5,258 nucleotides of DNA, taken from NCBI GenBank assembly GCA_021836665.1, contig JAKBHQ010000346.1:1-5258 (forward strand), written 5' to 3'. Every line of letters starts with the position of its first letter. Within the stretch, counting starts at the first letter, position 1. This DNA comes from Thermoplasmata archaeon. GTDB lineage: Bacteria; Actinomycetota; Acidimicrobiia; Acidimicrobiales; Acidimicrobiaceae. The notes under the pieces are model-generated. The model saw only the letters and a list, made by a program, of their open reading frames with translations. It made no database searches and was not told the DNA's origin. Positions 1-4,399 of this stretch are shown piece by piece. Both the position numbers and the translations under genes were made by a program.

Positions 1-53
1 CCACTTAGCAAGAGTGCTGCGCTCGCTAGGTCTATCAGGGATGAGTTGGTCAT
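1..53 (-). CDS. Start of probable HyfE-like (hydrogenase-4 component E) membrane subunit, cut by window edge
   Basis: Only the first 17 codons are present, reading MTNSSLIDLASAALLLS, and the gene continues beyond base 1. The ATG at 53-51 lies five bases after the stop of the HycD-like gene. It is preceded by GAGGT at 65-61, a good Shine-Dalgarno sequence seven bases away that sits inside the last codons of that gene, so the two are probably translationally coupled. After a short polar start the peptide turns hydrophobic, as expected for a first membrane helix. The HyfE/HycP identity is inferred from position: in M. tuberculosis-type loci the gene after the HycD homologue encodes a HyfE-like (NuoK-related) subunit. 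The sequence alone is too short to prove it. Confidence 0.55.
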   Translation of the reverse strand, partial: MTNSSLIDLASAALLLS

Positions 54-58
54 CTGTT

Positions 59-1024
59 CTACCTCGAAGCCGTGAAGAAGTAGGAGGTAACAACCGAAAG
101 CAACGCCAGGATAAAGGAGCTGGCCAGCAGTTCGGGGACTCTAAAGAGCCTCAGCTTTGCCATAAATACTTCTGCGAGGGAGAGTATTGAGCCGAGCAGT
201 AAGACCTTGATCAAAAAGGCTAAGCAAGAGACGAGCAGAAGTATGGGTGCTTGACCAACCCTAAATAGGCCAATTGGGAAGAAGAGGTTGGCAATGAGGC
301 CGAGCAGGATTGTGAGGCGTAAAGAGGACGCCCATTCGATAACCGCTAAGCGGGGACCACTATATTCAAGGAGCATTGCCTCGTGGATCATTGTCAGCTC
401 TAGGTGGGTGGACGGATTGTCAACCGGGAACCTCTTCGCCTCGGCCAGTACTACCACCACGAATGCTGCTAGTGCCAAAAGCGAGCCCGGGGCGAAGATG
501 AGGTTTGGTTTGCTAAGCGATATTGCGGCTATCGCTCCCAAGTTGCTCGAGTGGGCCGGAATGGAAAGAGCGAATATTGCGACCAGGATCGTCGGCTCTA
601 CCAGCGATGAGACCGTTAATTCCCTTGAAGCCCCCATGCCCCCGAAGGATGTACCGGTGTCGAGCCCCGCTAACGCTACGGCGATATTGCCCAAAAAGAG
701 GAGACCTACCACGCTGAGTAGATCCGAGGAGGAGCTAAAGGAGTTTTCAGTGGCCAGAAATGGTCCAGCCATAGATATCACTGCGGTGGTAGAAGCCAAT
801 ACATAAGGTGCGAAGGTGAAGAAGATGCTCTTTGTGGACGGCTCCAAGGTCTCTTTTTGAAAGAGTTTTTTGAGCTCGCGATAGGGTTGCAGCACCCCAG
901 CACCCTGGCGCCCTTCGAGCTTTGCACCGATCTGTCTTGCGACTCCCGAAACTATCGGTGCTAGCAAACCGAGCATTATGAGCTGCAAAACCGGGAGGCC
1001 GGAGAATATGAAGTTCCTGCTCAC
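59..1024 (-). CDS. hycD: HycD/HyfC-type (NuoH-like) membrane subunit of a group 4 hydrogenase-like complex
   Basis: 321-residue polytopic membrane protein of the NuoH/HycD/HyfC/EchB family, the subunit that joins the peripheral Fe-S arm to the antiporter-like arm and helps couple electron flow to ion translocation. Family blocks are visible: KLEGRQGAG then QPYRELKKLFQKE at 35-58, GLDTGTSFGGMGASRE at 120-135, and E195-A-K-R-F-P followed by VDNPSTHLELTMIHEAM at 201-217 with LEYSG to 223. The acidic and His residues of these loops (E135, D202, H207, E209, H214, E215, E220) are kept. DNPSTHLELTMIHEAM is the hydrogenase/Hyf version rather than the respiratory NuoH version. Length matches relatives of about 310-320 residues. 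It starts with GTG at 1024-1022, overlapping the upstream stop as GTGA, with GGTGG seven bases before it. Nothing looks broken. The gene symbol is by family resemblance. Confidence 0.9.
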   Translation of the reverse strand: MSRNFIFSGLPVLQLIMLGLLAPIVSGVARQIGAKLEGRQGAGVLQPYRELKKLFQKETLEPSTKSIFFTFAPYVLASTTAVISMAGPFLATENSFSSSSDLLSVVGLLFLGNIAVALAGLDTGTSFGGMGASRELTVSSLVEPTILVAIFALSIPAHSSNLGAIAAISLSKPNLIFAPGSLLALAAFVVVVLAEAKRFPVDNPSTHLELTMIHEAMLLEYSGPRLAVIEWASSLRLTILLGLIANLFFPIGLFRVGQAPILLLVSCLAFLIKVLLLGSILSLAEVFMAKLRLFRVPELLASSFILALLSVVTSYFFTASR

Positions 1025-3009
1025 CTCGCTACCACCAGGACGATAATGAAACCGATGGCCCCGTAGATTAGATAATTGCGAATCTTTCCGGAGTGACCCT
1101 TTTGTACCAGGCGTGATAGGTTGCTCATCGCACGAGCAACAACCGGGAAGAACCGGGTTTCAAAGATGTCTGAATTCGACCTTTCGTAGCTTGCGCTTTG
1201 CAGGATCAACATGTCGGAGTCTGCGTGCTCGGTCCCGAGGGACTCCTGGGTAGCGACCACAAGGTTGAAGATTCTCTCCAGTGGCTGAGCGAAGGCGACC
1301 GCATTGTACTGCATCTTTGAGGATGGTTGGCTACTGCCACACGCCCAAAGCGGGACGTCAAGCTGGCGAGATTTCTTCCGTATGCGCCACTCGGTGATCG
1401 AAGCGAAAAGGATAGCGCCAATGACCACACTGAGTCCGAGGTTGAGGGGTGATATCGATCCCCCTACTCCTCGTAGGGTGATGTGGCTGAGGATCGAGAC
1501 CGAACCCTTCGTCCTGACGCCGAGGGTTGCTTGGCTCGCCGACCGAACAATTTTTGATACAAAGGCGGGGTTGAAGCTGAAGCCAATACACAATAGCGTT
1601 GCGATTGAAATAGTGAACGCCTCCCAGGGCGGGGTCTCTGCACTCTCTGCAGCGCCTCTGCTTCTCGGTCTCGAGAGCATCCCCACACCGAACGCCTTAG
1701 TCATGGCCGCCACCGCTAGACCAAAGGTCAACGCCAGCAGTCCCACGGCACTCGGCATTAGCACATTTAGTACTGTTGACCTTGTAGGGAGGGTATGGAT
1801 TAGCGATTGGAGAAGCAGCCATTCTCCGACAAATCCCGCTCCCAGCGGTAGTCCGGTAGCACCGAGTGCGGCAATCGAAAAACCCACTGCGGAAATTGGG
1901 TTTCGGTGGATTATGCCCCCCATGCTGTCGAGGCTTCGGGTTCCCGCCGAGGCTATCACCGATCCCGCTGAGATGAATCCCAATGACTTAAAGAGGCTGT
2001 GCCCCATGAGTTGCAGGATCGCACCTGCCAGCGCAACCTGGGCGATGTTTAGGTTGTGGGCGGACTTGAGTACTTCAAATGTCCCCAAGGCACATATCAC
2101 TATCCCCATATTTTCTCCCGTGGACCATGCAAGGAGCCTCTTGATGTCCGAGGAGACTAGGGAGTGTAGGGCGCTATAGACAGCGGTGGTTGCGCCGATA
2201 GTTATAATCAAAACTCCCCACCAGATCGGAGCGGGACCCAGACCTTTTATGTCCACCCGGATGATCCCGTAGATCCCCAGGTTGACCATTGCGGCACTCA
2301 TCAGGGCCGAGACCGGAGTCGGGGCTTCCGGATGTGCCTTTGGGAGCCAACTATGTAGGGGGAGTTGGCCGGACTTGGAGGCAAAACCAAAGAAGCTGAA
2401 GACGAAGATTATGTTCTTCGTCAAGGTTGGGATGCCCTTTAGCGCCCCTGAGCCTCCAATTAGTAGGCCAGTGGGGCTGTGAGCACTTAGGTAGGCTAGC
2501 GACCCCAGGATCATAGCGAAACCGACCTGCGACATGAATATGTACCACATTCCGGCTTTGAGTGCCTCTGTTTTGGTGTGATTTGCGAGAACGAGGACCG
2601 CCGACACTAGAGCCATGGCCTCCCAGAAGAAAAGGAAGTCATAGTAACTCGACGCTACGGGAACCAACAGCATGGTCATTACAAAGAGTGGGATGAAAGC
2701 CGCGGTCGTCCTCGGGGATCTTGAGTGGGCGAGGTAGGGGTAGACGTAGATCCCCGCCGTTATAGCGACTATCGAGGTAATGAGGTCAAATAGTCCCGAA
2801 AGGCCGTCCGACGAAAGGTGCAGCCCTGCTAAGGGCAGTAAGGAACTTATAGATAGCGATATCTTTGAACCGAATATCATCCGCAAGCTGATCGCTACGC
2901 CGAAAACTCCGATTAGCACGGTCAAGACGCTAGATGTGAGGTACCAGAGCCGATCGTCGCTTCTTGGGGTCATCCCGGTGCCCACTGCCAAAGGGGCCTG
3001 ATTGCTCAT
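1021..3009 (-). CDS. hyfB: HyfB/HycC-type proton-translocating antiporter-like subunit (NuoL/NuoM family)
   Basis: 662-residue multi-helix protein of the proton-conducting transporter family, close to E. coli HyfB in length. It is the expected ion-pumping subunit of a hydrogenase-4-like membrane arm. The residues of the proposed proton path are present: E130 in FFWEAM (TM5), K212 in SKSGQLPLHSWLPK (TM7), with H219 and K224 following, then HPEAPTPVSAL from 226. Further on are K290 in SSDIKRLLAWST, H337 and K341 in GHSLFKS, E396 in GFVGEW (acidic as in NuoM/HyfB), and K438. A Hyf-type C-terminal extension follows, with WACGSSQPSSKMQY at 555-568, PLERIF near 576-581 and a last hydrophobic helix at about 643-661. 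The ATG at 3009 overlaps the upstream stop as ATGA, with AAGGG ten bases before it. No key residue appears lost, so I infer it is a working ion channel. Confidence 0.93.
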   Translation of the reverse strand: MSNQAPLAVGTGMTPRSDDRLWYLTSSVLTVLIGVFGVAISLRMIFGSKISLSISSLLPLAGLHLSSDGLSGLFDLITSIVAITAGIYVYPYLAHSRSPRTTAAFIPLFVMTMLLVPVASSYYDFLFFWEAMALVSAVLVLANHTKTEALKAGMWYIFMSQVGFAMILGSLAYLSAHSPTGLLIGGSGALKGIPTLTKNIIFVFSFFGFASKSGQLPLHSWLPKAHPEAPTPVSALMSAAMVNLGIYGIIRVDIKGLGPAPIWWGVLIITIGATTAVYSALHSLVSSDIKRLLAWSTGENMGIVICALGTFEVLKSAHNLNIAQVALAGAILQLMGHSLFKSLGFISAGSVIASAGTRSLDSMGGIIHRNPISAVGFSIAALGATGLPLGAGFVGEWLLLQSLIHTLPTRSTVLNVLMPSAVGLLALTFGLAVAAMTKAFGVGMLSRPRSRGAAESAETPPWEAFTISIATLLCIGFSFNPAFVSKIVRSASQATLGVRTKGSVSILSHITLRGVGGSISPLNLGLSVVIGAILFASITEWRIRKKSRQLDVPLWACGSSQPSSKMQYNAVAFAQPLERIFNLVVATQESLGTEHADSDMLILQSASYERSNSDIFETRFFPVVARAMSNLSRLVQKGHSGKIRNYLIYGAIGFIIVLVVAR

Positions 3010-3506
3010 CGGGTGGATACCCTTCTTATCGCCCCGATGATCTCGGTGGGTTCAGGTGGGCAACCCGGTATCTTCAAGGTGACTTCAAGGTGGTCTTCAC
3101 AGCTGCCGGCGTATGCGTAACTCTCTTTGAAGGTTCCTCCGTCACAAGCGCAGTCTCCGACGGCGATCACCACCTTCGGCGAAGGTACCGCATTGTAGGC
3201 GTCCATAAGTGGGCCCTTCATATTCATCGTTACTATCCCGGTGACTAAGAGTCCGTCGGCGTGACGGGGCGAAGCGGTGAGGCTGACCCCATACCGCTCT
3301 AGGTCGTAGCTAGGGGAAAAACACATCGAAAGTTCGACCTCGCAGGCGTTGCATGAACCGCAGTCGACGTGACGTAGCTTTATCGAACCGTTTGTCAGGG
3401 CTCCGGTTGTCAAAACGCTCTGCTCTTGTGGACCTAGATCCTCGGCCACTTTGCCGATGTGGATAATTCGTCGCAATAACTGCTGGATCACGATAGCATC
3501 AGCCAA
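3006..3506 (-). CDS. HycG/NuoB-like [4Fe-4S] small subunit of a group 4 [NiFe]-hydrogenase-like complex
   Basis: 166-residue soluble Fe-S subunit that passes electrons to or from the catalytic large subunit. Cluster ligands fit the hydrogenase-like pattern: C49-G-S-C52-N-A-C55-E, C119 in GDCACDGG, and C149 in PGCPPEP. SPRHAD at 79-84, LLVTGIVT at 86-93 and the final PGCPP block match HycG-type proteins. NuoB of respiratory complex I has a paired CC where this has CxxC, which argues for the hydrogenase/FHL branch. It lacks the long C-terminal tail of E. coli HycG and matches the short mycobacterial type (Rv0082). The start is TTG at 3506-3504. An in-frame TAG lies just upstream at 3515-3513, so no earlier start exists. 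AGGG lies nine bases before TTG, giving a modest ribosome site. CNACE replaces the usual CNGCE. Confidence 0.9.
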   Translation of the reverse strand: MADAIVIQQLLRRIIHIGKVAEDLGPQEQSVLTTGALTNGSIKLRHVDCGSCNACEVELSMCFSPSYDLERYGVSLTASPRHADGLLVTGIVTMNMKGPLMDAYNAVPSPKVVIAVGDCACDGGTFKESYAYAGSCEDHLEVTLKIPGCPPEPTEIIGAIRRVSTR

Positions 3507-3559
3507 AGTTCGCTACCCTGCTTGACGAGGGACTTCTCAGTTTGAGACCGCATGGACTG
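3507..3559 (-). other. 53-bp gap between regulator and small-subunit gene, with a small inverted repeat
   Basis: This short spacer separates the regulator stop from the TTG start of the Fe-S subunit. It holds one perfect inverted repeat, TCTCA-GTT-TGAGA at 3535-3547, too short and without a following T-run, so not a terminator. I see no convincing promoter. The spacer is compatible with read-through from the regulator into the structural genes, that is, one transcription unit. Confidence 0.4.
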
Positions 3560-3934
3560 TTATAGCTCTCCCGGATAGGGAAGGGGTGCAGACGCCTGGA
3601 GGTCAACTAGTAGGCCAGCCCTCTCGGCGAGTACATCGATAAGTACCCTACGTGCCACAGCCAGTACCTCAATTAATTCCGGGAAGGCAAGCGAATAGTA
3701 GATTGAAGTTCCATCGCGTTGAGTTTGGACCAGGCCAGCTCTTTTAAGTATTGCGAGTTGCTGCGAGAGGTGCGGCGGGTTGATCCCCACGAGGGGCAGC
3801 AACTCAGAAACAGACTTCTGTCCAGAGCTCAATAACTCGAGGACCCTGATTCTCGATGGATGTCCGAGTGCCTTGAAGAACTCCGCCTTTACCTCGTAAA
3901 GCGGAGTAGCCTGGACTACACCCTGCATGCCCAT
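3560..3934 (-). CDS. ArsR-family winged-helix transcriptional regulator (Rv0081-like)
   Basis: 124-residue dimeric DNA-binding protein. PLYEVKAEFFKALGHPSRIR at 11-30 is the typical ArsR dimer helix and first DNA-binding-domain helix. SVSELLPLVGINPPHLSQQL (41-60) is the helix-turn-helix, with recognition helix about 53-66, and the wing runs to about 82 (RDGTSIYYSL). A C-terminal helix at about 85-112 should complete the dimer face. The ATG at 3934-3932 was chosen because GAGG of AGGAAGAGG (3948-3940) lies five bases before it. An in-frame TTG at 3979 would add 15 residues but has no such site and falls inside a palindrome. From the chosen start there is no cysteine and no ELCVCDL-type metal site, so a classical thiol-metal sensor is unlikely. 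Close resemblance to M. tuberculosis Rv0081 and the same following genes suggest it controls this operon and itself. The signal it senses is unknown. Confidence 0.92.
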   Translation of the reverse strand: MGMQGVVQATPLYEVKAEFFKALGHPSRIRVLELLSSGQKSVSELLPLVGINPPHLSQQLAILKRAGLVQTQRDGTSIYYSLAFPELIEVLAVARRVLIDVLAERAGLLVDLQASAPLPYPGEL

Positions 3935-3938
3935 GCAA

Positions 3939-3948
3939 TCCTCTTCCT
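3939..3948 (-). promoter_or_regulatory. Ribosome binding site that fixes the ArsR start
   Basis: Read on the minus strand this is AGGAAGAGGA. Its GAGG ends five bases before the ATG at 3934 and eleven before the second ATG at 3928. The spacing favours the first ATG and disfavors the far-upstream TTG at 3979. Confidence 0.7.
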
Positions 3949-3967
3949 GTGAGTATCCTGAGAAACC

Positions 3968-3979
3968 TTGATTTATCAA
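3968..3979. repeat. Inverted repeat TTGAT-TT-ATCAA at probable regulator start of transcription
   Basis: Perfect 5-bp arms with a 2-bp spacer. The repeat lies just downstream of the extended -10 proposed for the regulator, about where transcription would start, a usual place for an ArsR-type repressor site. The binding role is inference. Confidence 0.45.
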
Positions 3980-3987
3980 ATATAGCA
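3979..3987 (-). promoter_or_regulatory. Candidate extended -10 promoter for the regulator operon
   Basis: On the minus strand the sequence reads TGC-TATATT, matching the extended -10 form TGn-TATAAT at all but one hexamer position. No good -35 stands at 16-18 bp upstream (TTGCAT is 20 bp away), which is tolerable for an extended -10. Transcription would begin near 3972, giving a leader of about 40 bases before the ATG at 3934. Confidence 0.45.
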
Positions 3988-4000
3988 GATGCTTTATTGC
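3986..4000 (+). repeat. Shared promoter word, copy A (CAGATGCTTTATTGC)
   Basis: Matches 13 of 15 bases with 4292-4306 in the same orientation, differing only at the two central bases. It lies just upstream of and touching the extended -10 of the regulator promoter. The companion 9-mer ATTTATCAA lies at 3971-3979. A candidate site for a regulator acting on both divergent genes. Confidence 0.45.
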
Positions 4001-4026
4001 TTTGATGCAATATTGCGAATTTGCAT
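3995..4026. promoter_or_regulatory. Cluster of overlapping palindromes upstream of the regulator (candidate operator)
   Basis: Three symmetries overlap. TATTGC-TTTGAT-GCAATA (3995-4012) has perfect 6-bp arms. GCAATATTGC (4007-4016) is a perfect 10-bp palindrome. ATGCAA at 4005-4010 pairs with TTGCAT at 4021-4026. The repeated half-site is TTGC/GCAA. On the minus strand the cluster covers the -35 area and upstream of the proposed regulator promoter, so a bound dimer could block or assist RNA polymerase. ArsR regulators bind such AT-rich dyads, and auto-regulation is the simplest reading. The binding itself is not shown by sequence. Confidence 0.5.
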
Positions 4027-4039
4027 AAAAGCGCAGAAA

Positions 4040-4056
4040 GTAGCCAGGCGGGCTAC
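4040..4056. repeat. Inverted repeat GTAGCC-AGGCG-GGCTAC
   Basis: Perfect 6-bp arms around a 5-base loop. There is no T-run on either side, so it is not a terminator. Function unknown. It lies 23 bp downstream of the TTGC palindrome cluster. Confidence 0.4.
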
Positions 4057-4075
4057 GGTCAAGGAACCTAGTGGG

Positions 4076-4090
4076 GTATATGGGATATAC
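4076..4090. repeat. Inverted repeat GTATAT-GGG-ATATAC
   Basis: Perfect 6-bp arms around GGG. It could be a protein-binding dyad or a small hairpin. No known family of site is recognised. Confidence 0.4.
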
Positions 4091-4128
4091 AAGCTGATAG
4101 AAGGGGAGAACAGGCGATCAACATAAAG

Positions 4129-4191
4129 GGTATGACTGTCCGTGATCTCCAATCGGGGTGAAAGGGGGGACAGTAGCGTGAAGGTGATACC
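4129..4191. repeat. Nested inverted repeats able to form a stacked stem-loop
   Basis: An outer pair, GGTAT (4129-4133) with ATACC (4187-4191), encloses an inner pair, ACTGTCC (4135-4141) with GGACAGT (4168-4174). Inside lies CTCC-AATC-GGGG, which can close a small third stem using one G-T pair. The nesting order is what a structured RNA would show, but I match it to no riboswitch or ncRNA family and cannot tell whether it is transcribed. Confidence 0.35.
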
Positions 4192-4202
4192 GTCGCGTGC
4201 GA

Positions 4203-4230
4203 TTGACACTCGCCCTTTGGGAAAAACAAT
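4203..4230 (+). promoter_or_regulatory. Candidate sigma70-type promoter for the polyferredoxin gene
   Basis: A perfect TTGACA -35 (4203-4208) is followed after 16 bp by AACAAT (4225-4230), which matches the -10 consensus at four of six positions including its final AAT. Transcription would start near 4237, giving a leader of about 160 bases that opens with the stem-loop at 4240. A weaker second candidate is TTGGTT (4286-4291), 18 bp, TACAAA (4310-4315). Confidence 0.4.
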
Positions 4231-4239
4231 ATGGAAAGA

Positions 4240-4271
4240 TATTAGTAAAGGGCCGAAAGTCCCTACTAATA
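4240..4271 (+). repeat. Long stem-loop with GAAA tetraloop, 5' leader of polyferredoxin gene
   Basis: TATTAGT (4240-4246) pairs with ACTAATA (4265-4271), and AGGG (4249-4252) pairs with CCCT (4261-4264) across an AA bulge. The top, C-GAAA-G (4254-4259), is a GNRA-type tetraloop. This is the strongest hairpin in the window. No T-run follows on either strand, so it is not an intrinsic terminator. If the TTGACA promoter is real it sits at the 5' end of the transcript, where it could protect the RNA. As DNA, the arms could instead be an operator. Confidence 0.5.
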
Positions 4272-4291
4272 CCTCAATTCTGCCCTTGGTT

Positions 4292-4306
4292 CAGATGCTG
4301 CATTGC
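4292..4306 (+). repeat. Shared promoter word, copy B (CAGATGCTGCATTGC)
   Basis: Direct repeat of 3986-4000 with 13 of 15 bases equal. The companion ATTTATCAA is found exactly at 4315-4323. It lies 94-108 bases before the polyferredoxin start, between the weaker -35 (TTGGTT) and -10 (TACAAA) candidates. Copy A touches the regulator's -10 in a similar way. Confidence 0.45.
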
Positions 4307-4377
4307 CCTTACAAATTTATCAACGTGACTTAGGTCTCTGTGTGTCAGTCAGTGAGTGAGACAAGGTCGTGTTGGGG

Positions 4378-4387
4378 ACAGTACTGT
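4378..4387. repeat. Perfect palindrome ACAGTACTGT next to a possible start codon
   Basis: A 10-bp perfect dyad that ends directly at the ATG of 4388-4390. It may be a protein-binding site in the leader. Its position, filling the space where a ribosome site spacer for that ATG would be, is one reason to prefer the GTG start at 4400. Confidence 0.45.
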
Positions 4388-4389
4388 AT

Positions 4390-4394
4390 GGAGG
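4390..4394 (+). promoter_or_regulatory. Ribosome binding site GGAGG for the GTG start at 4400
   Basis: A perfect GGAGG lies five bases before GTG 4400-4402. The alternative ATG at 4388 has only GGGGA at 4374-4378, nine bases away. Other genes here also use GTG and TTG starts, so GTG is acceptable. Confidence 0.6.
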
Positions 4395-4399
4395 GTCAA

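Larger units (their letters stand above)
3935..4399. other. Divergent control region with no convincing gene
   Basis: This stretch of about 465 bp lies between the leftward regulator and the rightward polyferredoxin gene. It is more AT-rich near the regulator. Two short open frames (3994-4209 minus, 4142-4333 plus) have no recognisable domain and I do not call them. The region instead holds promoters, palindromes, hairpin-capable repeats and two words shared by both promoter areas, listed separately. Confidence 0.75.

Noticed and set aside
288..806. 172-residue open frame on the plus strand, antisense to the HycD-like gene
   Set aside because: It mirrors conserved membrane-protein codons, has no recognisable domain, and the minus-strand gene is certain.
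1304..2179. 291-residue open frame on the plus strand, antisense to the HyfB-like gene
   Set aside because: It lies wholly inside a gene with clear family motifs. The translated sequence shows no domain, and it is rich in Pro, Ser and Arg as expected of a mirror frame.
3935..3979. N-terminal extension of the ArsR protein from TTG at 3979
   Set aside because: No Shine-Dalgarno sequence stands before this TTG, it overlaps the candidate -10 and a palindrome, and a strong site serves ATG 3934 instead. Kept as an open alternative.
4129..4191. Known riboswitch, RNase P, tmRNA or SRP RNA
   Set aside because: Compared from memory with the conserved cores of these families. No matching core words were found, so only the bare stem pattern is reported.
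3994..4209. 71-residue open frame on the minus strand in the control region
   Set aside because: It runs through palindromes and promoter elements, has no recognisable domain and no good ribosome site.
4240..4271. Intrinsic terminator reading of the long hairpin
   Set aside because: No T-run follows the stem on either strand, and no gene ends nearby that would need it.
4142..4333. 63-residue open frame on the plus strand in the control region
   Set aside because: Low-complexity random-looking peptide that crosses the candidate TTGACA promoter and the strong hairpin. No support beyond being open.
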